From IMG/VR virus record IMGVR_UViG_3300019776_000079, positions 1-32,117 of that record: a stretch of DNA of 32,117 bases. One strand, given 5' to 3'. Both the position numbers and the translations under genes were made by a program. Origin of the DNA: a virus. This document shows positions 1 to 6,084 of this stretch, piece by piece; within the stretch, counting starts at the first letter, position 1, and each line of letters begins with the position of its first letter. Below the pieces are notes generated by a model. That model worked only from the letters and a program-made list of their open reading frames with translations, made no database searches and was not told the DNA's origin.

Positions 1-97
1 AAAACTGCCCAAATGTCATTATACTTGATTCATTCATCATTACATATAATACGTATTCATAATGCAACTTAATGGCTTGTTGCCTGTGCATCTCTTT
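1..97. repeat. Terminal direct repeat, left copy (circular overlap)
   Basis: These 97 bases recur without a mismatch at the right end of the window. The reading frame of a 79-aa gene continues exactly through the join. The simplest reading is that a circular or circularly permuted genome of about 32,020 bp was written with an assembly overlap. A true short terminal repeat on virion DNA cannot be excluded from sequence alone, but an odd-numbered length below 100 inside a coding region fits a k-mer overlap better. Confidence 0.9.
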
Positions 98-208
98 GGC
101 TTTTTCAAGCAACTCTTGTATTTCATCTCCATTGCCTGTTAAAAATCCATTTTCATAAAGCAAAATTGCAAATTGCTCCACTGGCGTCTGTTGTTTATTG
201 TTGCTCAT
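1..208 (-). CDS. Small conserved phage protein, N-terminal part (gene crosses the circular junction)
   Basis: The start ATG at 206-208 overlaps the TGA of the upstream gene (205-207) as ATGA. The frame stays open to base 1 and continues at 32020, ending at 31989, for 79 aa in all. The protein opens MSNNKQQTPVEQF and ends in the motif FGQFYQQTYGKSKK. The N-terminal TPVEQF, the central acidic/basic helix and the C-terminal Q-F/Y-Y-x-x-T-Y-G motif resemble the genes at 205-441 and, more weakly, 1000-1239, so these are probably paralogues. Proteins with this pattern are common in Bacteroidota phages and have no known function. In this linear window the gene is split between the two ends. Confidence 0.8.
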   Translation of the reverse strand, partial: MSNNKQQTPVEQFAILLYENGFLTGNGDEIQELLEKAKEMHRQQAIKLHYEYVLYVMMNESSIMTFGQF

Positions 209-441
209 TGCTCACATCCTCCGTAGGTTTCGTCGTAGTATTGTTCAGGTGTTAATTCACTATCCCAATTTTGTAGACCTATTGTAAATGCTTTTTGAAT
301 TTCTAATCTGTGCAATTTACGAGCGCCCTCAATCATTGCGTTTGGTAGCGTCTTATACAAGATTTTATCTTCGCCATTCTTATAAGTACCCATAACTACT
401 TGCTCAATGAGATATTCTACGCTATTCAATTCTTTTGTCAT
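205..441 (-). CDS. Small conserved phage protein, paralogue of the junction gene
   Basis: This is a 78-aa soluble protein with no catalytic motif that I recognise. Residues 6-14 (NSVEYLIEQ) correspond to TPVEQFAIL of the junction gene. The C-terminal LTPEQYYDETYGG corresponds to its FGQFYQQTYG. The middle is a charged helix (ARKLHRLEIQKAF). The start overlaps the stop of 438-749 by 4 bases (ATGA), and the stop overlaps the start of the junction gene, so it is translationally coupled on both sides. Function unknown; several copies of this family often occur in one Bacteroidota phage genome. Confidence 0.8.
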   Translation of the reverse strand: MTKELNSVEYLIEQVVMGTYKNGEDKILYKTLPNAMIEGARKLHRLEIQKAFTIGLQNWDSELTPEQYYDETYGGCEQ

Positions 442-749
442 TGCTTCTTTCTTCGTTTAGGTTTTTGCTCATCGTCTGCGAGTTGTGCTTTCTCGATTGC
501 TTGCTGTTTTTCACGCCATTCTGCTTGTTCTTTGATTGAATCAAGTTTTTGATTTGCAAAAATGAGTAGAGAGAAATACGCTTCTACAAAACAGGTAGAA
601 CATGACGGCATACCACGACCATAGATTGATTGATAAATGATTCTAAGTTTGTGTGCTTCTTCAGGACTCAAACTCAACACTTGATTCTTTTTGTACAAAT
701 TGTACTTAGGCTCTAACGAGACTACAAATTCTATATCTTCAAAGTTCAT
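438..749 (-). CDS. Hypothetical phage protein with a CxxC motif and basic tail
   Basis: A 103-aa protein. Residues around 46-55 read GRGMPSCSTC, a CxxC pair that is conserved in similar phage proteins as I remember them. The last 25 residues are charged and end in KPKRRKKQ, which could bind nucleic acid or simply be disordered. The start overlaps the upstream membrane-protein gene by 4 bases. No catalytic motif is visible. The setting in a run of short coupled genes downstream of a sigma-like protein suggests an early accessory function. Confidence 0.75.
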   Translation of the reverse strand: MNFEDIEFVVSLEPKYNLYKKNQVLSLSPEEAHKLRIIYQSIYGRGMPSCSTCFVEAYFSLLIFANQKLDSIKEQAEWREKQQAIEKAQLADDEQKPKRRKKQ

Positions 750-1003
750 ATTTTAGTTTCTAAAAGTGCTACAATAATAGTTGAGATTGATGCGTATAGT
801 ACGCCAATGAGTCCGTATTGAATTACAAAATAAAATACTCCTATCCACCATGACATGCAGAATGCGCAGTCGAGAGGCTTCATTCGTTTCCAATTATACG
901 GATTGCGACCATACTTGATTGTTTTGATAATATCTGCCGGTTTGCCAAAGTTGACAAAGATGATTGATAAACAAGCGATGCCTAAAATTTGTAAATGTAT
1001 CAT
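746..1003 (-). CDS. Small multi-pass membrane protein with CAFCMSWW motif
   Basis: An 85-aa hydrophobic protein. There are membrane segments near residues 3-20, around 50-65 and 66-82. A basic loop between the first two contains YGRNPYNWKRMKPLDCAFC. The CxxC followed by SWW at the start of the second segment is a recurrent signature of small membrane proteins in Bacteroidota phages. Function unknown. It could act in superinfection exclusion or membrane remodelling, but nothing here shows that. It overlaps both neighbours by 4 bases. Confidence 0.75.
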   Translation of the reverse strand: MIHLQILGIACLSIIFVNFGKPADIIKTIKYGRNPYNWKRMKPLDCAFCMSWWIGVFYFVIQYGLIGVLYASISTIIVALLETKI

Positions 1004-1239
1004 TTGAAATTTTGCTTAAAGTATAACTCTGATAAGATGCGTGACTTTGTAGAGTGAGCGTTTTCTTTTGTTTCATAGCCATCGATGAATGCTTTCTTCA
1101 ATAACTCTTCTTCTTTGTCAATGTGCTCTTTGAAATTGTCTTGTATGCTCTTCACAAATTTTGCAGTAGTAGCATCGACATTTGATTGCAGATTCGTCAA
1201 AAATAAATCAACGAATTGCATTGGGGTTTGATTTTTCAT
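1000..1239 (-). CDS. Small helical phage protein, distant paralogue
   Basis: A 79-aa protein, mostly charged helix: residues 30-60 contain DNFKEHIDKEEELLKKAFIDGYE. The N-terminal QTPMQFVDLF resembles the TPVEQF start of the junction gene, and KKAFIDGYET resembles QKAFTIGL of the 205-441 protein, so it may be a diverged third member. The start codon follows the leader AACAGATATGA, which also precedes 7534 and 26995. The start lies inside the end of the sigma-like gene (32-base overlap). Function unknown. Confidence 0.75.
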   Translation of the reverse strand: MKNQTPMQFVDLFLTNLQSNVDATTAKFVKSIQDNFKEHIDKEEELLKKAFIDGYETKENAHSTKSRILSELYFKQNFK

Positions 1240-1747
1240 ATCTGTTAATTATTTGTTCTTTCATTAATTTAATCACACGAAGCACTTCACGAACTGAAAT
1301 GCCTGTCTTACGATGTATTGCACGAGCAGAATTGCCATCAAGCCACATCTTGAATAACTCACGCTCATACCAATGAGACTCTTCAATCGTAGTGTCATAT
1401 GACTTAATCTTTTTAAGTTCATCTTGATAGTTCTCTTCATCAACTAGATGGTCTTCAACTCCACTCGTGATATGCAATTCATAGACATCGTAGTTGTCGT
1501 ATATTCGATTTGCTTGAAATGGGTGGCGATTGCCATGTATTGCGGTGTGTAGCACTTTAATTGCCCACCATTGAAGATAACCATCTCTGTGTAATTTCTC
1601 GACATATAGTTCATCTTTTTCGAGTATGAGTAAGAAGAAGTATTGATAGAGTTCACGAGCAAGTTCTTTATTCTTTGAAATGCGAAGACAAGTGTCAAAT
1701 ACCCATGCTTGAGTTGTCAAGTTTTGAATGATTTGTTTCTTGTTCAC
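1208..1747 (-). CDS. Sigma-70-like or HTH transcription regulator
   Basis: A 179-aa protein beginning with GTG at 1745-1747, only 4 bases after the promoter -7 element. Residues 26-44 (NKELARELYQYFFLLILEK) recall sigma region 2. Residues about 130-165 (ELFKMWLDGNSARAIHRKTG, then ISVREVLRVI) form a convincing helix-turn-helix like sigma region 4. The total length and two-part layout fit an ECF-type sigma factor, though the central region is divergent. It is first in an operon with its own promoter and could direct late transcription. It could also be a DNA-binding protein of another type. Confidence 0.6.
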   Translation of the reverse strand: MNKKQIIQNLTTQAWVFDTCLRISKNKELARELYQYFFLLILEKDELYVEKLHRDGYLQWWAIKVLHTAIHGNRHPFQANRIYDNYDVYELHITSGVEDHLVDEENYQDELKKIKSYDTTIEESHWYERELFKMWLDGNSARAIHRKTGISVREVLRVIKLMKEQIINRYEKSNPNAIR

Positions 1748-1751
1748 TTTT

Positions 1752-1782
1752 CAAATATAGCAAAAGTTTTTTCAAATACAAA
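1752..1782 (-). promoter_or_regulatory. Bacteroidota-type promoter for the sigma-like operon
   Basis: On the minus strand, TTTG (1779-1782) is followed after exactly 19 bases by TATATTTG (1752-1759), a full match to the TTTG / TAnnTTTG consensus. The GTG start of the next gene is 4 bases downstream, so the mRNA is probably leaderless. The -33 element abuts the stop codon of the 48-aa gene. Confidence 0.75.
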
Positions 1783-1929
1783 TTATTTTTTCTCAATTAC
1801 AACAAACCACCCATCTTTCTCGTATCTCTTTTTGACTCTTAGCGCTTCTTCTTCAGTGTTCAACAAATGTATAGAGTGAATTACCTTTTTCGTGCAAGTA
1901 ACGACCCAATAGTTCCATTGTGAATTCAT
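1783..1929 (-). CDS. Hidden 48-aa conserved-looking protein
   Basis: The frame opens with ATG at 1927-1929 and ends with TAA at 1783-1785, overlapping the last 77 bases of the DnaA-like gene in another frame. The protein begins MNSQWNYWVVTCTKK and ends YEKDGWFVVIEKK, with NTEEEALRVKKRYE between. The pattern (a strand, then an acidic-basic helix, then a strand ending in WFVVIE) looks like a folded small domain. It explains all but a few bases between the DnaA-like gene and the next promoter. Function unknown; last gene of the replication operon. Confidence 0.7.
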   Translation of the reverse strand: MNSQWNYWVVTCTKKVIHSIHLLNTEEEALRVKKRYEKDGWFVVIEKK

Positions 1930-2326
1930 ATCGTTGTTTTGTTATTCTATCAAATTCTATCAAGTCACTTGCTTTGCTGACTGCATTGATAATCGTAGAA
2001 TGGTCTCGTGTGAGTATTCTACCAATCTCAGTCAAAGATATACACAAATGCTTTCTACATAAATAGCAAAACATATGTCGTGCAAATACAAACTCTTGTT
2101 TGCGACTTTGCGATTGTATTTCATCAGGTGTCATATTGAATACTTGACAAACTGCTTTCATGACATCGTGCCATGTTTGCTCATTCTTTTTGATATCGAG
2201 TCTAGGTTGTACTATCTCTTTTCTCAAACGCTTTACTTCTTCTGCATGCTTCTTCTGCATGTCGTAAATGATGAGTTTTAAGCGCTTGTTTTCTTGTCGA
2301 AGATTGTGTTGTTCGTTGTAGTTCAT
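1853..2326 (-). CDS. DnaA C-terminal-domain (domain IV)-like DNA-binding protein
   Basis: A 157-aa protein. The first 40 residues are a basic coiled coil (QENKRLKLIIYDMQKKHAEE). Residues about 60-140 match the DnaA domain IV pattern: VFNMTPDEIQSQSRKQEFVFARH, then the signature SLTEIGRILTRDHSTIINAV, where TRDHSTI/V is the DnaA-box recognition loop. The AAA+ ATPase domain is absent, so it could bind DnaA boxes in the host or phage origin but could not act as a full initiator. It may compete with host DnaA or load replication proteins at the phage origin. It lies in the replication operon; the start overlaps the glycosyltransferase stop as ATGA. Confidence 0.85.
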   Translation of the reverse strand: MNYNEQHNLRQENKRLKLIIYDMQKKHAEEVKRLRKEIVQPRLDIKKNEQTWHDVMKAVCQVFNMTPDEIQSQSRKQEFVFARHMFCYLCRKHLCISLTEIGRILTRDHSTIINAVSKASDLIEFDRITKQRYEFTMELLGRYLHEKGNSLYTFVEH

Positions 2327-3150
2327 ATCAGTTTGATTAATTTCATTCCATAGTTATCAATGCAATTCTCAATTTTAATGTCTTGCTTCTTGATGAGTTT
2401 GCTTTTAAATCTAGAGTAGTCTACTTCGTGATGCCATCTGTCATAACGCCATACAACTTGAGCGCAGTCAGGATGTTGTCTAACTAAAGATTCAGCGAAC
2501 TCTCTTCTATTGTCACCTGTGTTGTAGATTGTATCTGTATTGCCACCTTTCATTTTGAGTGTGCCTACTTTATTGCATAAGAATGCTTTGAATAACATTG
2601 TGACATATCCATCTTTTAAAATTCGCAGACTCAAATCTGTGTCTTCATTGTATCTACCTCGCCAACGATGCGAGATGCTGTTGTCTAATAAAATGCACGA
2701 ATAGATGCGTGTGTTTAAAACATAAGGAGGCATTTTAACTCTCTCAGGTGCAAAGTACCGATAGTCCATGCCTGCCATTGCTATATTTTCGTATCTATCT
2801 ACAAAGTCTTCTATCGCTCTGAATGTAGCATTTGAATCTACTTTGATTTTACGATTGCGATTTAATCGAATAAAGCCATCGATATTGTCGTCTAAAATCC
2901 AATGTCTTTTAAATCCACGCTCGATTGAGTTTTCAAATACCCAATTTCTAGCAGGTATTGAACCTTGGCCTAAATTAGAAAACGGCAACACAAGTATTTT
3001 GTTTTCATCAATCACGCTTGCATAGTCATTATACTCTTGCTCTTCTATGACAATAAAATAGTCTGTATTCATTTTCTCAAGTGCTTTGCTTGTTAAGCGA
3101 GAATCTGCACGACCTTTTGAGATGATGTATATAGGATATTTAGTCTTCAT
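2323..3150 (-). CDS. TET-associated-type glycosyltransferase (TAGT family)
   Basis: A 275-aa GT-A fold protein starting MKTKYPIYIISKGR (ATG at 3148-3150; an upstream ATG at 3180 would overlap the previous gene more). Visible family features are PIYIISKGRADSRLT at the nucleotide-sugar site, VIEEQEYNDY, NLGQGSIPARNW, HWILDDNIDGF (the DDN plays the DxD metal-binding role) and RGRYNEDTDLSLRIL with an acidic catalytic-type ED. Phage members of this family were proposed by comparative genomics to glycosylate modified bases in DNA. No base hydroxylase or hydroxymethylase is visible here, so the acceptor is open. Tightly coupled to replication genes, which fits DNA modification. Confidence 0.7.
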   Translation of the reverse strand: MKTKYPIYIISKGRADSRLTSKALEKMNTDYFIVIEEQEYNDYASVIDENKILVLPFSNLGQGSIPARNWVFENSIERGFKRHWILDDNIDGFIRLNRNRKIKVDSNATFRAIEDFVDRYENIAMAGMDYRYFAPERVKMPPYVLNTRIYSCILLDNSISHRWRGRYNEDTDLSLRILKDGYVTMLFKAFLCNKVGTLKMKGGNTDTIYNTGDNRREFAESLVRQHPDCAQVVWRYDRWHHEVDYSRFKSKLIKKQDIKIENCIDNYGMKLIKLI

Positions 3151-3403
3151 TTGTGTAGATAAAACTTGATGGTTTTTCAAGACCTAGTTTTGGCACCCAT
3201 AAACTTTTAGTCTTATATGTAATTCGTTGTTCAATCAAAAGAGCAAAATTGTCCCTATCTTCTTTTGTTTCAAAATGAATGATGACAGATTGAAACGGCT
3301 GAGCGTCTTCTTGTACAAATTCAGGCATTGATTGCCATTCTCGTTTCCAATCTTCTTCGCTACCAAGAGCATCAAAAAGATTCATTTGTTTGTTGTCTTT
3401 CAT
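3140..3403 (-). CDS. Conserved small protein paired with the glycosyltransferase
   Basis: An 87-aa protein with EWQSMPEFVQED at residues 22-33, then a ferredoxin-like pattern (QSVIIHFETKEDRDNFALLI) and QRITYKTKSLWVPK. I recall this 'MPEFVQED ... ITxKTKSLWxP' protein in many phages, often near DNA-modification or ParB-like genes, always uncharacterised. It overlaps the DnaB stop by 4 bases and the glycosyltransferase start by 11. The tight pairing suggests a shared role, for example as an accessory or targeting subunit, but this is inference. Confidence 0.8.
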   Translation of the reverse strand: MKDNKQMNLFDALGSEEDWKREWQSMPEFVQEDAQPFQSVIIHFETKEDRDNFALLIEQRITYKTKSLWVPKLGLEKPSSFIYTNED

Positions 3404-4635
3404 ATTTTCTGTTTGTATTCAGTTCTTTCTCCTATGAATTGCGTATCGATTGTAACGCTTTCACCATGACGATTTTTTGCTATTATCAACTCGCTATCTT
3501 CAATCTGTGGTTTCTCGCCTTGCTCATAGTACGCAGGTCTAAACGGAAACATTATCACATCAGCATCTTGCTCTACACTACCACTCTCACGAATGTCTGA
3601 TAGCATTGGTCGTTTATCTGCTCTCTCTTCACATTTACGACTTAATTGAGCAAGTACAATTATAGTAATTTGTAACTCTTTAGCAAGCAATTTAAGTGTG
3701 CGAGATATCTCTGCTATTTCTTGTTCTCTGTTTTGTTTAGTTCCTTTGACGAGTTGAAGATAATCGATTACAAGTAACTCAAGACCATGACGAGATTTGT
3801 GAATCTTTGCTTTCGATTTGATTTGTTGAATCGTGCAATCAGCATCGTCATCAATAAAAAATTGAATTGTTTGTGTGTTTGCAATGTTACATAGATAAGA
3901 TATCTCGTGTTGTTTTAGTGAGCCGTTGCGTATCTTCCAATTTGCGATGTCGCCTATCAATGAAATATATCTCTTTGCAAGTTGCTCGTTTGACATTTCG
4001 AGTGATAAGAAGAGCGCTTTGCCTCCTACTTCTGCGAATACTTTTGTGAGCGTTAACGCAAGCGCTGTTTTCCCCATTCCGGGACGACCTGCTAAGACAA
4101 TCAAATCGCCTCGATTATATCCACCTAAGATTCTGTCGAGAGATGACCATCCTGTTTGACGACCTGTTATCTTGTCGCCACGCTCAATGCCTTCGAGTAT
4201 AGTATCAACGACTTGATTTGTTACTTTAATAATCGATTTAGGGTCTTTTGCGCTACTCGTTTGACTTTCATCTATCAAGAGTTGAGTGTATGCAATTAAG
4301 TCGCTTAGAGACGCTGAAATGTTTATTTCTTGAATCTTAGATATGAACTTCTTTTGTAGATAATTTGATTCAAGTTCATATAGATAGCGTTGCACATTAG
4401 GCACCCCGTACACATTCTGTTGCATCTGTACGACTTTGATAATCTCAGTGCGTGAGAACTTACGAGATAAAGTCACAATGTCAATCGCTTCATTCTCAAA
4501 ATACATCAAAGTCAATACATCAATGATTTTACGATTTAGTTCATCGTTGAACCATTCTTTCTTCATCTTTGGTAGCAATGCTCGCTCGCTATCATAGAAG
4601 AGTATTTGTGAAACTACATAGTCTTCGCTATTCAT
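3400..4635 (-). CDS. dnaB: Replicative DNA helicase, DnaB family
   Basis: A 411-aa helicase that unwinds DNA ahead of the fork, probably loaded by the upstream initiator-like protein. The N-terminal helical domain occupies about residues 1-110. The RecA-like motor begins near 155 (TGWSSLDRILGG). Walker A is GRPGMGKT at 183-190; Walker B is LLVIDYLQLV near 285-295; motif H4 reads DIRESGSVEQDADVIM. Length is a little below bacterial DnaB (about 450-470), as in other phage forms, with a short C terminus. The phage has no visible polymerase or primase, so host enzymes must supply those steps. Confidence 0.95.
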   Translation of the reverse strand: MNSEDYVVSQILFYDSERALLPKMKKEWFNDELNRKIIDVLTLMYFENEAIDIVTLSRKFSRTEIIKVVQMQQNVYGVPNVQRYLYELESNYLQKKFISKIQEINISASLSDLIAYTQLLIDESQTSSAKDPKSIIKVTNQVVDTILEGIERGDKITGRQTGWSSLDRILGGYNRGDLIVLAGRPGMGKTALALTLTKVFAEVGGKALFLSLEMSNEQLAKRYISLIGDIANWKIRNGSLKQHEISYLCNIANTQTIQFFIDDDADCTIQQIKSKAKIHKSRHGLELLVIDYLQLVKGTKQNREQEIAEISRTLKLLAKELQITIIVLAQLSRKCEERADKRPMLSDIRESGSVEQDADVIMFPFRPAYYEQGEKPQIEDSELIIAKNRHGESVTIDTQFIGERTEYKQKI

Positions 4636-5200
4636 ATTCGCTAGGGTTATACGCTTTAGGTTTGTTATAAACTACTTGTGCTTGTTTTAAGTGATTAGGC
4701 TTCCATGTTCGCACTGCTGATTTCCAATCTTTCATTTTGTTTTTACCGATGAGCCAACCTTTAGATTCATAAAAGTCAAAAAATTTGTTTGATACATCTA
4801 GCATGTCTTGAGAAATCATATATTCTCTCAACTCATCTAGAGTTGGTTTAACAAATACTCTTTTATTTATATCTTTATCTTTATCATTATCAGTATCATT
4901 ATCATTATCGGCATTTTTCGTATCGTTTCGCATGCGGTCGTATGCGGTCGCATCCCATCGCTTACGAGCGTTATCCGAATTGCGCTTTCGTATGTCTTCG
5001 TACTTTACTAAATCTCTTTTAAGTTGCTGTTTGATAGGCTCAAAAGCAATCTTTGTGATGATATTATCTGTCTCAGGATTCTTGTCATTCACATATTGTA
5101 GTATGTGCTTAAACAAGTTACCGGCTTGTTCGTCAGTAAGTTGCTCTATCACATTTATTAAATCGCAATAGAGAAGAAATGATTTTTTGTCTTGTGCCAT
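4628..5200 (-). CDS. Replication initiator / helicase-loader-like protein
   Basis: A 190-aa protein. The N terminus (LLYCDLINVIEQLTDEQAGNLFKHI) matches the DUF6291-like domain found at the front of phage replication proteins. A low-complexity linker at about 90-112 is made of alternating D, N, T and K. The C-terminal half (LDELREYMISQDMLD...KFFDFYESKGW) resembles DnaD/DnaT-type regions that recruit helicase. The position directly before DnaB fits initiator plus loader. The linker DNA carries AT-rich hexamers and 10-base phased repeats like an internal origin (see 4868-4960). The ATG lies 4 bases after the U-run of a structured leader, which suggests controlled expression. Confidence 0.65.
   Translation of the reverse strand: MAQDKKSFLLYCDLINVIEQLTDEQAGNLFKHILQYVNDKNPETDNIITKIAFEPIKQQLKRDLVKYEDIRKRNSDNARKRWDATAYDRMRNDTKNADNDNDTDNDKDKDINKRVFVKPTLDELREYMISQDMLDVSNKFFDFYESKGWLIGKNKMKDWKSAVRTWKPNHLKQAQVVYNKPKAYNPSEYE
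4868..4960. other. Candidate replication origin inside the initiator gene
   Basis: Seven AT-rich hexamers (TATATC, TTTATC twice, ATTATC, AGTATC, ATTATC twice) fill 4868-4909. They are followed by TCG ending at 4910, 4920, 4930, 4940, 4950 and 4960, one per helical turn. The core decamers are TATCGTTTCG, CATGCGGTCG, TATGCGGTCG and CATCCCATCG. A 10-base period is not a codon multiple, so the coding sequence does not explain it. An AT-rich stretch beside iterons within the initiator gene is the arrangement of the lambda O origin. Inferred, not proven. Confidence 0.45.
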
Positions 5201-5204
5201 GAAT

Positions 5205-5297
5205 AAAAAAACCCTATCAAATTAACGCAGTAGGAGTGCGAAAATCTAATAGGGTAAATATCGTTTAACATACGAAGTCTCCTACACTTCTGTTAAC
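5205..5297 (-). ncRNA. Two-hairpin kissing-loop leader RNA / terminator-like element
   Basis: In minus-strand RNA, hairpin 1 (5296-5265) has stems UUAACA/UGUUAA and GAAGU/ACUUC, a 3-base bulge and loop GUAGGAG. Hairpin 2 (5255-5211) has a 13-bp stem (ACCCUAUUAGAUU with AAUUUGAUAGGGU), a U-U/U-U internal loop, a CGCA/UGCG stem and loop CUCCUAC. Seven U residues follow directly. The two 7-base loops are exact complements. Two pairs in hairpin 2 are G-U wobbles that would be A-C mismatches in RNA from the other strand, so the structure belongs to the coding-strand RNA. It may be a leader switch, an attenuator, or a small RNA of about 93 nt. Confidence 0.7.
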
Positions 5298-5301
5298 AAT
5301 T

Positions 5302-5332
5302 CGAAGATAGTATTTCTATTCTAAATAAAAAA
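5302..5332 (-). promoter_or_regulatory. Probable promoter of the structured leader and replication operon
   Basis: On the minus strand, TATCTTCG (5302-5309) has one mismatch to TAnnTTTG. It is preceded after 19 bases by TTTT (5329-5332), one mismatch to TTTG. With the usual spacing, transcription would begin near 5297, one base before hairpin 1. The match is weaker than at the four other promoters, but the spacing and position are right. Confidence 0.45.
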
Positions 5333-5533
5333 CTATTTTTTTGTTTCGATTGAATATCTGCCGTAGCCTTCTGTCTCATCACACACGATATCCATTCCTT
5401 CACGATGACGAAGAACATGTACAAGTGCGGCGAGTCTGAACGAGCCATAGAGATTTAATGCGTCAATCGGTGTGATAGATTTGCCACTTAATAAGTGATT
5501 TTTGACTTGTTTTAGTTGTGATTCTTTTTTCAT
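5333..5533 (-). CDS. Small helix-turn-helix protein (HTH_39-like)
   Basis: A 66-aa protein. Residues 5-40 read SQLKQVKNHLLSGKSITPID then ALNLYGSFRLAALVHVLR, the typical short HTH of phage 'SGKSITPxxALxxxG' proteins (Pfam HTH_39 pattern). The basic HVLRHR and the C-terminal hairpin (EGYGRYSIE) complete the fold. Likely a DNA-binding accessory or regulator. Its stop codon abuts the promoter of the replication operon, so it could act on that promoter; this is a guess from position. Confidence 0.75.
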   Translation of the reverse strand: MKKESQLKQVKNHLLSGKSITPIDALNLYGSFRLAALVHVLRHREGMDIVCDETEGYGRYSIETKK

Positions 5534-5534
5534 A

Positions 5535-5873
5535 TTATTTAAGTATTGTTTCTTCGACTTTTACAAACTCTTCAAAGTTGTCTCCAATTACTCTGAACGA
5601 TGCGTAGTTAATTGACTTGAACTCTGTATACACTTTCACAGGCATTGCATACGCTTCTTCTAGAGCATCTCTAATCAATTCAATAGTAGGTTCGTAGTCA
5701 AATGCACATATCAAGTCATTATCTTCGTTTATAAGCACATAAGCACGATTGTTCAAACGAGTTGCAAAATACTCAGCGTGTTTATAAGTTGTGAATCTAG
5801 CGACAAGTTCTGTGTCTTCATAGACACGATACTCGATGATGCCATTTACGGATGCTTGATTAATTGTGACCAT
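5535..5873 (-). CDS. Hypothetical protein
   Basis: A 112-aa acidic protein. The first 60 residues suggest a beta-rich fold with one helix (YRVYEDTELVARFTTYKHAE, then YFATRLNN). The second half is helix plus strands (TIELIRDALEEAY...VKVYTEFKSINY). No motif that I recognise. It starts 14 bases inside the upstream membrane-protein gene and stops one base before the HTH gene, so it is part of the small operon driven from 6284-6313. Confidence 0.7.
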   Translation of the reverse strand: MVTINQASVNGIIEYRVYEDTELVARFTTYKHAEYFATRLNNRAYVLINEDNDLICAFDYEPTIELIRDALEEAYAMPVKVYTEFKSINYASFRVIGDNFEEFVKVEETILK

Positions 5874-6075
5874 TGCCTTTGTACATTCTACGCTTTAAAA
5901 GATTGTTTGAAAACTCTTCAAATCCTGCAATGAACTCATCACGCTCAAATTCATAAGGTTTTGCTTCTTCAATCGTGTCTTCTCTATCAATAAGATAAAA
6001 GAAAAACTTTGTCAATCCCACTACTACTGCGAGTAGTGAGAATGACCATAGTGCGAAAGTAATAAAAAATTCCAT
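5860..6075 (-). CDS. Small single-pass membrane protein
   Basis: A 71-aa protein with one strong membrane helix at residues 2-28 (FFITFALWSFSLLAVVVGLT). An acidic cytoplasmic-type tail follows (DREDTIEEAKPYEFERDEF) and ends in basic residues. Type and topology cannot be fixed. Not an obvious holin because it lies in the early region. Function unknown. Confidence 0.7.
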   Translation of the reverse strand: MEFFITFALWSFSLLAVVVGLTKFFFYLIDREDTIEEAKPYEFERDEFIAGFEEFSNNLLKRRMYKGNGHN

Positions 6076-6084
6076 GTCGTTAGG

